Below, piece by piece: positions 43,692 to 53,327 of a stretch of DNA of 64,000 nt. The notes under the pieces were generated by a model. The model was not told the origin of the DNA, did not search any database, and saw nothing but the letters and a program-made list of their open reading frames with translations. The number at the start of each line of letters is the position of its first letter. Position 1 is the first letter of the stretch. The stretch covers positions 124,001-188,000 of the forward strand of contig CANLWG010000012.1 in the NCBI GenBank assembly GCA_947494715.1, in the 5' to 3' direction. The translations under genes and the position numbers were made by a program. This stretch comes from an uncultured Flavobacteriaceae bacterium. GTDB taxonomy: Bacteria; Bacteroidota; Bacteroidia; Flavobacteriales; Flavobacteriaceae.

Positions 43692-45824
43692 CTATTCTTG
43701 ATCCAACCAGAGAACTTGATAGGGTTTTAGTTCGGTACGGCCAGATACCACCTTTTCGTCCATGCGATTTTTGAAGGTGCCTTTTAGGGAAATGTCTGCT
43801 TTATCCTTTGAGGTATTTATAATAAATCGACTTCCGTCGGAGCGAGGCACGATGTAAATACCTTGGCTGGGTTTTTCTGAAATAATTAAATATTCGTCCA
43901 GAACTTCTGACATTAATGAAAATAGAAATTCGTCGTTCGGCCAAAAGGCTAGTTTTATCACTTCCCCTTTCTTGATTCTATTTCGTGTAATGGCAGGATA
44001 TCCTTCCAAGACGGTATTTTCACTTTTGAACTCCGCCAAAATCTCAACCCCATCGCTCGACGACAGAAACTCAGCCAACCCATCCATATCCATCGTGGGA
44101 AATGCCAGGTTGCTGTTTTTCATCTCGACATACGGTAGCCTATAATCGACTGCGGTCGGCCCGCCGAACATGCGGGTAGTGAGAATTTTGGAGCCGGTAA
44201 GCGCTTGTATATTAAGGCCTAACTGCTTCTGAAAAATTCCATTTTCGGTGAGGTAATCCGTTAACGGGGAGACCATTAGCTTTCCGCCATTTTCCACATA
44301 AGTGCGAAAAGCATTGACTATCTGAGTATCGGCCATTATCGATGCTGTTGGGATTACTATCAGTGCATATTGGGCCAGCTTATCCTTTTTCAATATTTGT
44401 TCACTATTGAGCGCATCGACACCGACCCCCATTTTATGAAAAATATCAAAGACATCGACGGTAATATCGTTGCTATTTTCAATATGATTTATGACCTCTA
44501 AGGCGGCACGCTGGTCATAGTCCGTGAAGACCGCTACTGCGGCCTCGACCGGTTCGGCAATTAACTTCTCGCCCCATTTTTTATAAAATCTACCGACCTC
44601 CTGTACCCATGGATATTCCAGTTCCGGTTCGCCGTTCCATCCTACTACTCCGCCATAATATGGGGCATGACTGCCATGGATTCGGTTTCCTGTCCAATAG
44701 AGCAGGCCGGTCGCCCCGAAGGCCGCCGGAAAGATATTCTGCATAAAAAACCGGTCTTTCTGGATCATTGCGCCACCCGCCCAGTCAATGAATTGGTTCA
44801 TCGAGTTGTTACCGGTAACGCCCAGTCCGGTTTCCATCACTAGAAAACCCTTTTTTTCCTGTATCGAGCGGTTCAGGTCAAGTTGATAGCCCAGATGTTT
44901 CCAATGGCCCGGTTTGCTGTCCGATGGATGATAGAAGTCGATGCCCGACACATCAAGTACTTTTCCTGCCCTCGGGTCGTTGGTCAAAGCTTTCCAGGGG
45001 CCGGTCCAGTTTGTGGTTATCCACTGGCCTGTTCCCCCTAAGTTCAAGGCCTGCCTTTGTCTATCGAAAAAATCGAATATCATGTCCCTTCGGTATTGCC
45101 AATAGTTAAAACGGATACCAACGGGGGACCAATTCTCATGTTTTGAGCGTATAAGCGGAATCTGATTAAAACTGCTTACCCGCAGGCCAAAAATATCAAG
45201 TTGAAATTTTTCGCTCAGCTCACTTGGCGCATCAAATTTGTTGGCCAGCCAATTATGCCAAGCCTTTTGTGCACTCCCGTTCTCGATATATGATTTCAGG
45301 CCGATATCGATTTCATTGTCCAACTGCCAGCCGATTACGTTCTTGTTGTTTTTGTACCTATCCGCAATTCTTCCCGTATATTCCAGTACATATCGTTGAT
45401 ATATGAGGTTGGTTATTTCGGGGTTCTTTTTGACAAGCGGATAATCGCGCTGGCCTTCCCTGACCGTTATGATTTCAGGATGTTCGTTTATGAGCCATAG
45501 CGGGGGTACGTATGACGATGTTCCCAAAATCGATTTGATTCCCTTGTCTTCGGCATCTTCCAAATAGTGGTCCAACCATTGAAAATCATATTCTTCAGGT
45601 GCCGTGTGGATAACGCCCCAAGCCGACTCTGCCACTCGCATTACGTTCATAGAGGCCTTTTTCATGTAATCCAACATCGACTGCCACTCATGCCTTTCCA
45701 TTATTTCAGGATAGATACACGCCCCGTACAAAAACTCTTTAGAGATTTCCTGGGCATTCAAGCTAAAGTTAGAAAGTGTAACGATGATAAGAAAACAAGC
45801 ATACTTTGTGCCCAAGTATTTCAT
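43692..45824 (-). CDS. GH42-type beta-galactosidase, secreted
   Basis: 710 residues from the ATG at 45824 (an ATG 11 codons earlier is possible). Signal peptide FLIIVTLSNFSLNAQ, then the glycosidase (beta/alpha)8 barrel: FLYGACIYPEIMERHEW, acid/base Glu in GWQLDNEIDIG and likely nucleophile Glu in FLVMETGLGV. A GH42-trimerisation-like domain follows (IPTASIMADTQ) and a C-terminal beta-domain. It should release terminal galactose-type sugars in the periplasm or outside. First gene (by position) of the minus-strand cargo; substrate of the whole locus is not determined. Confidence 0.88.
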   Translation of the reverse strand: MKYLGTKYACFLIIVTLSNFSLNAQEISKEFLYGACIYPEIMERHEWQSMLDYMKKASMNVMRVAESAWGVIHTAPEEYDFQWLDHYLEDAEDKGIKSILGTSSYVPPLWLINEHPEIITVREGQRDYPLVKKNPEITNLIYQRYVLEYTGRIADRYKNNKNVIGWQLDNEIDIGLKSYIENGSAQKAWHNWLANKFDAPSELSEKFQLDIFGLRVSSFNQIPLIRSKHENWSPVGIRFNYWQYRRDMIFDFFDRQRQALNLGGTGQWITTNWTGPWKALTNDPRAGKVLDVSGIDFYHPSDSKPGHWKHLGYQLDLNRSIQEKKGFLVMETGLGVTGNNSMNQFIDWAGGAMIQKDRFFMQNIFPAAFGATGLLYWTGNRIHGSHAPYYGGVVGWNGEPELEYPWVQEVGRFYKKWGEKLIAEPVEAAVAVFTDYDQRAALEVINHIENSNDITVDVFDIFHKMGVGVDALNSEQILKKDKLAQYALIVIPTASIMADTQIVNAFRTYVENGGKLMVSPLTDYLTENGIFQKQLGLNIQALTGSKILTTRMFGGPTAVDYRLPYVEMKNSNLAFPTMDMDGLAEFLSSSDGVEILAEFKSENTVLEGYPAITRNRIKKGEVIKLAFWPNDEFLFSLMSEVLDEYLIISEKPSQGIYIVPRSDGSRFIINTSKDKADISLKGTFKNRMDEKVVSGRTELKPYQVLWLDQE

Positions 45825-46108
45825 AGTGTACGGATTAACTGTTTTTATTTTTTTCATTGTAATGTGTTTCTGATGAATAGGCTAATTTCAAGTTATTCTT
45901 TCTATATAATCAAACGTACCCGTACTTACCCAATACTTCCTGTTATTTACTAATCGACTTTCATGGTCTCAATAGTTTTGCCGATACTTATTTTAGTAAG
46001 CTTTTAAATAGACAAATTTTGCTTTCTACAAGATGCTCTAGAATCCGAATAACCATATTCATAGTTAAAAAAACGTGGCCAATCCAAACAATGCTGAAAG
46101 GAAAAAAA

Positions 46109-49100
46109 CTAGTTATCTGCTGTATTTTCCTCTTCAACCTTTAAGGTTTCCAGATACGCTACCAGATCGACCAGATCGTCTTCCGACATGACTTTATGTA
46201 GGCCTTCGGTCATCAGCGATCTTTCCATGGCCTCTTGGCTGGCGATATCGGCCAGCGCAAGGTCTTTCTGGGTGCCGCCCATCATCTTTATCGTAATTTC
46301 ATCTTCGGTATGACTTAAGATATAGCCCGTATAGGTGGTGCCATCCTTCATTTTGAGGGTATACCCTTCGTACCCAAAGTTGATTCCGGCACTGGGATAG
46401 ATAATGCTGGAATACATAAATTGCTTCGACAGTTTGTTGCCGATGTCCGAAAGAGCGGGGCCGAATTCGGTACCCGTATCGCCCGCCACATGGCACGAAC
46501 TACAATAGGTACCATAAATTTCCTTACCATGGTCGGCATTTCCTGTTTTCTCGACCAGTGCCGCTATGTCTAAATCTCCTGTCGTATTATTTGTCAGGAA
46601 CTTCGGGGCATTTTCCTTGATCTTTACGTCCCAACTGGTCATGAGTTTGAGAACGGCAGCGGTTTTATAGCTGTCCGGTATTTTGCCTTCTTCCAATAAA
46701 CCGTATAGTTTATGTTGTCCCTGACCTGTATTTCCGAGCGATTCGACGGCTCTTTGTGTCAATGCGTTGCCCAGCTCGTTGCTCGTTACGAAATCGGTAA
46801 GCAACGCAATGGCCGTGGGATCAGAGACACTGTTCAACATTCCCAAAACTTCCATCTTGGAGGATTGCGGCGCATTTAATTTAAGGTAGTCCCTTACAAG
46901 GGGACTGCCCCCAAAATCGAACAATACGGTTATGGCCTCTTTTCGCAGGGCTTCGTCGGTACCGTTGACCACTACGTCGAACAGGGCCTTCGTCTGGTCT
47001 TTCAAATTTAATTTCTTGATGGCCATCAACCACTCCGGTGTACCTTTTATCTTGGGAAGAATATTCTTTACCAGATGTACGTTTCGTGGCGATCTGTTGA
47101 TAAAATCCTCGTCCATAGCCCCCAAGGCATAGGCCTGTATTTGTCGGCTCTGCGGGTGATCGATATTCAACAGGGCAAGTAGGGTCGCATTTTTTTGTGG
47201 ATGCTGCTTAAAATCAAAGGCCCTGAAATAAGAGGGCAGATTCGCTTCGGATATCTTTTGCTTCCGTATCATTTCGGCCAATAGGGGCATGGATTCCGAT
47301 GCCCGTGTACGCCATACGATTTCCTTGCCTTTTGCATCGCTCCAATCGTCGCCGGCCTTTTTCTTCCAAACATCGAAATATAGATCCGAGAAATTGTCGG
47401 AACCGATGCCCAAAGCCTCAAGATACCAACGGTCGCCGGGGGTATGCCGATCGGCGAGGGTCGCCCAAAGTTCGGCGGCTTTTGGAGTGCCAAGATGCGC
47501 CAAAGCGACGGCGGTTTCCCGACGCACTTGGGCGGAATCATCAATTACGACCTTGCCCAAATAATCTTCCAATCCGTCATTTGCCAGATACCGCGCCATA
47601 CGAATGCCTTGTATGCGAAACTTTGCATCGCTGTCGGAAAGGGCCAAATCGATATATTTTTCGGTTTTCGAGGGAATCTTGGCCGCGAGCCATAATGCCC
47701 GTGCCTTGGCAATACCGCCTTTTGCGATCAATTCTTTTAAAAACGGTTCTGCGGCCTCGCCCATGCCCTGTAGTTTTTGCCAAGATCGGTAGAACACGTC
47801 CATATTGTCCGATACCAATCCTTTTGAGGCTCCGGCTCCAGAAGTAAAATCGAAGGTTGGCGGTTCGTATGTTTCTTGTGTAGATAAACGATAGATCCTT
47901 CCGCGTTCGATATCCTCGGCTTTATGACCGCCTACCCCACCGTCGTACCAATCGGAAATAAACAAGGAACCATCAGGGGCCACGGTAACATCATCGGGGC
48001 GGAACCAATCGTCCTTACTTTTTACCAAATTTTCCATTTTTGCTTTGTATCCTGAACCTTCTTCTTCGACGATATAACTGCGCACTACATTATGGCCCGG
48101 TTCGGCATGGATCAGTTGGCCCCGATATTTTTTCGGAAGCAGATTATCTTCATAAACGATCATGCCACAAGGCGAGCCGGAGCCAGTCTGCAAAAGGTTC
48201 GGCACCGTACCCGGATCGTTCAAATGCCAATGGCGCTTGGGTATCTCCTCTTCCCAACCGGTCCTTCGCTCGCGCCAGTCCTGCCCGGTCAACAGGTCCT
48301 TGAAGCCGTAATTGCCATTTTCCATCAGATAATTGATACGGGTACCGCGATTGCCATCGTCGTCATTGTCCGATTGCCAGATTCCGCCATACGAATCCAC
48401 CGCCAGTTCATAGGGATTCCTAAAATTATGCCCCAGTACCTCGACATCCGAGCCGTCCATTTCCATGCGAAAGGCCATGCCCTCGCGATACGGACTACCA
48501 TTGGCCTTTATTTCTTTGCCATAAATATCCTTTATTGCATTTCCATCCGTATCCAACAACTGCCTTCCATTATTGCCATAATTAAAGTACAGCCGACCAT
48601 CGGGGCCGAATACGAAGGCATGTACGCCGTGGTCATGGTCTACGCCCTCTATCCCCGAAAATAGAACTTCTTTTGAGTCGGACACGTCATCGCCATTTTC
48701 ATCGGTAAAAACCAATACGTTCGGACTCACGGATACGATGACCTTATTGCCCAATACGGCAATGCCCAAGGCGGAATTCACATCCTTTCCCTGATAGAAC
48801 ACCGTGGAAGTATCGGCCAAGCCGTCACCATCGGTATCCTCCAAAATCAATATACGGTCGCCTTTATTGTCATACGAAATTTCAGGATTGGCAAAAGCCC
48901 TGTAATTGGTACCCTCACAGATCCATATTCTACCTTTGGCATCGATAGCCATGTTCGTAGGATTGGCCAGCATAGGCTCGGAGGCGAACAATTGAAGCTG
49001 CAATCCGTCGGCCACTTCCATAGCGGCCAAAGTGTTTTTGGGCTTTCGTTTTTCTGCTGCGGAAAGTGATGCATAATCGATTTCGGGTTTCTTTTTTTCT

Positions 49101-49171
49101 TTACAAGAAGTAAAGGATAAGGTCATGGGTAAAAAAAGGATGGCAAATAAGCATTTATAGAAAGTATTCAT
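46109..49171 (-). CDS. PVC-type heme-binding lipoprotein dehydrogenase
   Basis: 1020 residues. Lipobox TLSFTSC at about residue 23; then a six-bladed propeller domain (about 45-430, PTNMAIDAKGRIWICEGTNY, FGPDGRLYFNYGNNGRQLL), HEAT-like helical repeats (about 470-870), and a C-terminal cytochrome c motif CSSCH at about 900 with a methionine-rich tail. This is the architecture of the PVC-type (Planctomycetes-like) membrane-bound dehydrogenases, thought to oxidise sugars with electrons going to the heme. Its GC content is visibly higher than that of the SusCD genes, e.g. 38 of 60 bases at 47401-47460. Confidence 0.9.
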   Translation of the reverse strand: MNTFYKCLFAILFLPMTLSFTSCKEKKKPEIDYASLSAAEKRKPKNTLAAMEVADGLQLQLFASEPMLANPTNMAIDAKGRIWICEGTNYRAFANPEISYDNKGDRILILEDTDGDGLADTSTVFYQGKDVNSALGIAVLGNKVIVSVSPNVLVFTDENGDDVSDSKEVLFSGIEGVDHDHGVHAFVFGPDGRLYFNYGNNGRQLLDTDGNAIKDIYGKEIKANGSPYREGMAFRMEMDGSDVEVLGHNFRNPYELAVDSYGGIWQSDNDDDGNRGTRINYLMENGNYGFKDLLTGQDWRERRTGWEEEIPKRHWHLNDPGTVPNLLQTGSGSPCGMIVYEDNLLPKKYRGQLIHAEPGHNVVRSYIVEEEGSGYKAKMENLVKSKDDWFRPDDVTVAPDGSLFISDWYDGGVGGHKAEDIERGRIYRLSTQETYEPPTFDFTSGAGASKGLVSDNMDVFYRSWQKLQGMGEAAEPFLKELIAKGGIAKARALWLAAKIPSKTEKYIDLALSDSDAKFRIQGIRMARYLANDGLEDYLGKVVIDDSAQVRRETAVALAHLGTPKAAELWATLADRHTPGDRWYLEALGIGSDNFSDLYFDVWKKKAGDDWSDAKGKEIVWRTRASESMPLLAEMIRKQKISEANLPSYFRAFDFKQHPQKNATLLALLNIDHPQSRQIQAYALGAMDEDFINRSPRNVHLVKNILPKIKGTPEWLMAIKKLNLKDQTKALFDVVVNGTDEALRKEAITVLFDFGGSPLVRDYLKLNAPQSSKMEVLGMLNSVSDPTAIALLTDFVTSNELGNALTQRAVESLGNTGQGQHKLYGLLEEGKIPDSYKTAAVLKLMTSWDVKIKENAPKFLTNNTTGDLDIAALVEKTGNADHGKEIYGTYCSSCHVAGDTGTEFGPALSDIGNKLSKQFMYSSIIYPSAGINFGYEGYTLKMKDGTTYTGYILSHTEDEITIKMMGGTQKDLALADIASQEAMERSLMTEGLHKVMSEDDLVDLVAYLETLKVEEENTADN

Positions 49172-49495
49172 AATAGACTGGTTTTACAGTTTTAAATTTA
49201 AAAAATAGGATGCTCCAATATACTTTACCTTTTGTCTTGAATTAAATATATATTGATAGATTATAATTTTCAAATTTTGACCGCCTAATGATTTAAAGCT
49301 GTCTCTATAACTACATTAACCGCTATATGTCGGAGTTTCAATTTAATGCAGATTAGTTTAAATTAGTTCACTTAAAACTGTCGTAACTTTAACAGAAACA
49401 AGTATCTCACAAAATTTATAAAGGAAAAAGGGTAAAATTTCACCCTTACCCTTTTCCCATAATTAAACTAACTCAACAAACTGCTTTTGATATCA
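49172..49495. other. Gap between the cstA-like and PVC-type genes
   Basis: 324 bases, AT-rich, both flanking genes on the minus strand. Contains the cstA-side terminator (49423-49458) and a 15-base word AACTAACTCAACAAA (49466-49480) also found at 43672-43686. No gene is seen. Confidence 0.6.
49423..49458 (-). terminator. Likely terminator after the CstA-like gene
   Basis: GGAAAAAGGGTA (49423-49434) pairs with TACCCTTTTCC (49447-49457) with one bulged A. On the minus strand the stem is followed by TTTATAAATTTTG, T-rich. It lies about 40 bases after the stop of the CstA-like gene. Confidence 0.6.
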
Positions 49496-50941
49496 TTAAA
49501 TAATTTTTTTGATATTTAGTAGGATAGGTTTTTTTGTATGTTTCCAAAACAGATATACAATGTAGAACGTTAGCAAGAATCCACCTATATATGCGAAATC
49601 AATTTCCAATTGGAACCCTTCAGGTGCTATCAAGATATATGTACTGCAGACCATGGTCATGAATATAGCTGGAAGTAGGGTTATCCAGAATGTCTTTTTC
49701 TTTTGTATCAAGTATGCCGTAATCGTCCAGAGTACCACTGTAGCCAATGTTTGATTACTCCAAGCAAAGTATCTCCAGATTATAGCAAAATCTACTTGAG
49801 TCAAGGTAAAGGCTATCACGAATATAGGCACGCTCAGATAAACTCTATTCCTAATTTTCTTTTGGTTCGATTTAAATACATCCGCTAAAATTAATCGTGC
49901 TGACCGAAATGCGGTATCACCCGATGTAATGGGAGCCGCCACAATTCCGAGCAATGCAAGAATACCCCCGATACTTCCCAGCATATTAAGCGATATCTCG
50001 TTCGCCACCCAAGCCGCATTGTTATCGTTTGCTAACATAGCTCCATTCAATTCGGTCACATTCCCAAAAAAGGTCATAGCGGCTGCGGCCCAAATTAAGG
50101 CAACGACACCTTCGGTTATCATGGTACCATAAAAAATCTTTCGTCCCACTGTTTCATTTTTCATACAGCGTGCCATCAAAGGAGACTGGGTAGCATGAAA
50201 GCCGGATATGGCACCACAGGCGATGGTCACGAACAAAATGGGAAACAAGGGGGTTTCGTCCGGGTTGGTCGTCATATTTCGAATATTTTCAGGAACAAGT
50301 TCAGGAATGTGGTAATTCCCAAAAAAAAGTGCAAGAAGTAGCCCCACCGCCATCAGAAGCATAGCTACACCGAACACCGGATAGAGTTTGCTGATCATTT
50401 TATCGATGGGCAGCAAGGTGGAGAAAATGTAGTATACTAAAATGATACCGACCCACACCCAAAGATTCCACATATTTCCTGTCATACCATCAATTATCTT
50501 GGCAGGGCCCATCAAAAAAACGGTGCCCACGAAAATCAATAGGATTATTGTGAAGAAGCGCATGAAATGCTTCATCCTCGAACCTAGATAAATACCAACT
50601 ATTTCGCTAATACTAAGTCCGTCATGTCTAACGGAGAGCATCCCTGAAAGGTAATCATGTACCGCTCCCGCAAATATGCTTCCTAATACAATCCAAAGAA
50701 AAGCGGCAGGTCCGAACATAGCCCCAGCGATGGACCCAAAAATGGGGCCTAATCCCGCAATATTCAAAAATTGAATTAGAAAAATACGCCAAGTAGGCAG
50801 TGGCATAAAATCGATATTGTCTCGTAAGCGGATGGCGGGTGTTTCCCGATACTTGTCCGCACCAAAAATGCCCTCAATAAATTTACCATAGGTAAAATAG
50901 CCCAATATTAAAATGCAAATCGAAAGTAGAAAGGAAATCAT
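49496..50941 (-). CDS. CstA-family carbon-starvation/peptide transporter
   Basis: 481 residues, about twelve membrane helices, shorter than the 701-residue E. coli CstA but normal for short CstA homologues. Family segments: IQFLNIAGLGPIFGSIAGAMFGP, VHDYLSGMLSVRHDG, CGAISGFHATQSPLMARCMKN and ASVAPITSGDTAFRS-like AAPITSGDTAFRSAR. CstA-type proteins take up small peptides or pyruvate. Within this cargo it may import a product of the pathway (inference). Confidence 0.93.
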   Translation of the reverse strand: MISFLLSICILILGYFTYGKFIEGIFGADKYRETPAIRLRDNIDFMPLPTWRIFLIQFLNIAGLGPIFGSIAGAMFGPAAFLWIVLGSIFAGAVHDYLSGMLSVRHDGLSISEIVGIYLGSRMKHFMRFFTIILLIFVGTVFLMGPAKIIDGMTGNMWNLWVWVGIILVYYIFSTLLPIDKMISKLYPVFGVAMLLMAVGLLLALFFGNYHIPELVPENIRNMTTNPDETPLFPILFVTIACGAISGFHATQSPLMARCMKNETVGRKIFYGTMITEGVVALIWAAAAMTFFGNVTELNGAMLANDNNAAWVANEISLNMLGSIGGILALLGIVAAPITSGDTAFRSARLILADVFKSNQKKIRNRVYLSVPIFVIAFTLTQVDFAIIWRYFAWSNQTLATVVLWTITAYLIQKKKTFWITLLPAIFMTMVCSTYILIAPEGFQLEIDFAYIGGFLLTFYIVYLFWKHTKKPILLNIKKII

Positions 50942-51171
50942 GTTTTATATAAGCTTTTAATATCACAATCAGATAATTCTTGGAAATTTGAATACACTTC
51001 AAAAATTCGAATTTTTTTTCACTTCCATCCATCCCAAAAACTCGCTATTTAACTATTCTATACCTATTTTTAGAATTAGCATTTCTAGTTTTCATAAAAA
51101 ATTCTTTACGCCCTAACATACTAGCAGTTTGTAATCCACTACTCTATCTATATGTAAAATTCTAAGTTCTG

Positions 51172-53214
51172 TCATTCTACAAATTCAAATTTGAACGCAT
51201 CGGAAAACAGGGTTCCATTTACTCCAACATTTGATAATACGATTTCTGTATTTTGACCCGACTCAAAATTAAAAGTACCCAAGTAAAACCATGAATTACC
51301 AGTAGTTTTTTGATTTACTTTAACTGTATTGTCGGTATTTTTGGATATTATTTTAACAGAAACGTTTTTTGCTGCAGATTCGGATTTTGGCCACCAACCG
51401 TACAACTTGTATTTTCCCTTTCTCGGCAGATTGGGCCTATATGTTACCTTGGCTGCTTCTTTTGAATCTGTCTTCAAAAATGTAATGTCATGTCGGCCCG
51501 CTAATGGATCTTCGGAGACATGCCAATTCCCTTTTTTTTCTACAAAACGAGACATGTCATCGTCTATAACAACCGTATTCCCATTTTGAAAATATCCATT
51601 AGGGTTTTTCTCAAAACTAATGATTTGGCCCTGTTCCACTAATTTGGATTGTAATTCTTCAACAGAAACTTTATGCAGTTCTATATCAGCCTCGCTTGCC
51701 ATAGCCGCTGCCACACCTGCGGCATGCCCAGCTATCATATACTGTGGCTCCATTCGAAATGATGAATACGCCAAATTCGAACTCGAGATACAAATAGGTA
51801 CAATTAAATTGGTGCACTCCTCATATTTAGGTAAAAGAGACCTATATGGAATTTCATAAGGCTTTACCGGAATGCTTAGATACCCTTCATTAATTGTTTC
51901 CGGAATTAATTCTGGAAATCTTGAGACCCAATGAAAAGTCCTTTGGTTATGACGTATATCCATATTGTAAGACCCCATACCAATACCATCGAATTTTACA
52001 GCATTTTCCATCAAATCATGTTGGGTTAAAACGTACTCCCCGACCATTCTTCTGGCCTCTCGTACGTATAATTGATGTGGAAGGTGTCCCGTATCTGGAA
52101 ATTCATCTTTACAAAAACCCCATTTTTTTGCCTCCTCCCTTATTTTTTTTGGCAATGATTCATCACTTGTCGCAAAATATAATAGGCCCCTTGTATAACT
52201 AATGTGGTCATTCCAAATACTATCCCGTAAAGAATAATCTGCATCGGGATATTCCCAATTACTACCGTCGTATAGATTTGTCGATATTCCGCCACTCGAA
52301 TTAATTTCAGCTTTATTATTTGGAAGATTAATAAATGGCGTGAAAATTCCCGTTTCATGAAGGGTTGACGGGTTTAAATCTTTCATATACCTTCGAAGGA
52401 GTTCATATCTTTCCGGGTCGTAATCGTCCGGCTTAGTTATTGGAACAATATTTTCTGGATCATTTGTCATCAATAGTCTAAAACAATATGCCTGAACGGC
52501 CTTATCTTCTTCTCCAACAGGTGCAAGCGGAATAGGATTAATAAGTGGAAGCAATTCTCCCCCTTCCCCATCTACAAAAGGCGAAATCGGATTTTTAAAA
52601 TTATGACTTGATGCTATAAGTGGCTGCCTTCCTGCCCAAGATTCTCCATACTTGCTAACACCTTCTCTCCCTATAGTATATGAAATACCAGCTCGAGCCA
52701 ACAAATCTCCTTCGTAAGTACCATCTACAAATATTTTGGCCTCGTAAAGATTTCCATTCTGGGTTTCTATACTTTCAATTGTCCGATTCTTAATACTTAC
52801 ATTCTTTAGCCTATTAGCATATATTGTTTTTATACCTAATTTATCTAACCAATCTTTCAATATTTGCTCTCCAACATGAGGCTCCGGTCCGCGCCAAAAA
52901 TAAAGGTCGCTTTGGTAGTGGTCGGCCACTTTTTTATAGAATTCTAGAGATAGCCCTCCTATAACTGACCTGTCGCCAAAATCTGTGTTAGAGAGCCCTC
53001 CTGTTAACATTCCTCCGATGTGATTACCAGGTTCTATGATTATTACCGAAGCGCCTTCCTTAGCTGCCGCGATTGCGGCCATTACGCCCCCGGCCGTTGC
53101 CCCGTAAACGACAACATCGCTTTGCGTGGTTTGAATTAGACCCGTATTTGCTTTTACGATTGAGCATAAAAGACATGCAATGATGAGCAATCGTACATTT
53201 AATTTGTAATTCAT
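51172..53214 (-). CDS. FAD-dependent oxidoreductase with golvesin-like C-terminal domain
   Basis: 680 residues: signal peptide to about 22, then a Rossmann start VVVYGATAGGVMAAIAAAK and IIIEPGNHIGGMLTGGLSNT, the FAD_oxidored family pattern. A C-terminal beta-sandwich (about 540-680, RPNLPRKGKYKLYGWWP, ending FSDAFKFEFVE) is like golvesin/xanthan-lyase accessory domains. Probably secreted and acts on a carbohydrate; the exact reaction is unknown. It lies 113 bases downstream of the SusD gene on the same strand. Confidence 0.88.
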   Translation of the reverse strand: MNYKLNVRLLIIACLLCSIVKANTGLIQTTQSDVVVYGATAGGVMAAIAAAKEGASVIIIEPGNHIGGMLTGGLSNTDFGDRSVIGGLSLEFYKKVADHYQSDLYFWRGPEPHVGEQILKDWLDKLGIKTIYANRLKNVSIKNRTIESIETQNGNLYEAKIFVDGTYEGDLLARAGISYTIGREGVSKYGESWAGRQPLIASSHNFKNPISPFVDGEGGELLPLINPIPLAPVGEEDKAVQAYCFRLLMTNDPENIVPITKPDDYDPERYELLRRYMKDLNPSTLHETGIFTPFINLPNNKAEINSSGGISTNLYDGSNWEYPDADYSLRDSIWNDHISYTRGLLYFATSDESLPKKIREEAKKWGFCKDEFPDTGHLPHQLYVREARRMVGEYVLTQHDLMENAVKFDGIGMGSYNMDIRHNQRTFHWVSRFPELIPETINEGYLSIPVKPYEIPYRSLLPKYEECTNLIVPICISSSNLAYSSFRMEPQYMIAGHAAGVAAAMASEADIELHKVSVEELQSKLVEQGQIISFEKNPNGYFQNGNTVVIDDDMSRFVEKKGNWHVSEDPLAGRHDITFLKTDSKEAAKVTYRPNLPRKGKYKLYGWWPKSESAAKNVSVKIISKNTDNTVKVNQKTTGNSWFYLGTFNFESGQNTEIVLSNVGVNGTLFSDAFKFEFVE

Positions 53215-53327
53215 ATTTCTTTATTCAAAAGTGTTTCAAAATTTAGTTTCATAAGGGCAAAACCTCAAAATAAAAGCGCTATCCATTCAAATAGACACAT
53301 CCATTTTGATAGTGGAAATTAAAATCA

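Noticed and set aside
47299-47847. 182-codon plus-strand frame inside the PVC-type gene
   Set aside because: Antisense frame left open by the higher GC content; it lacks any family features, and the minus-strand protein is clear.
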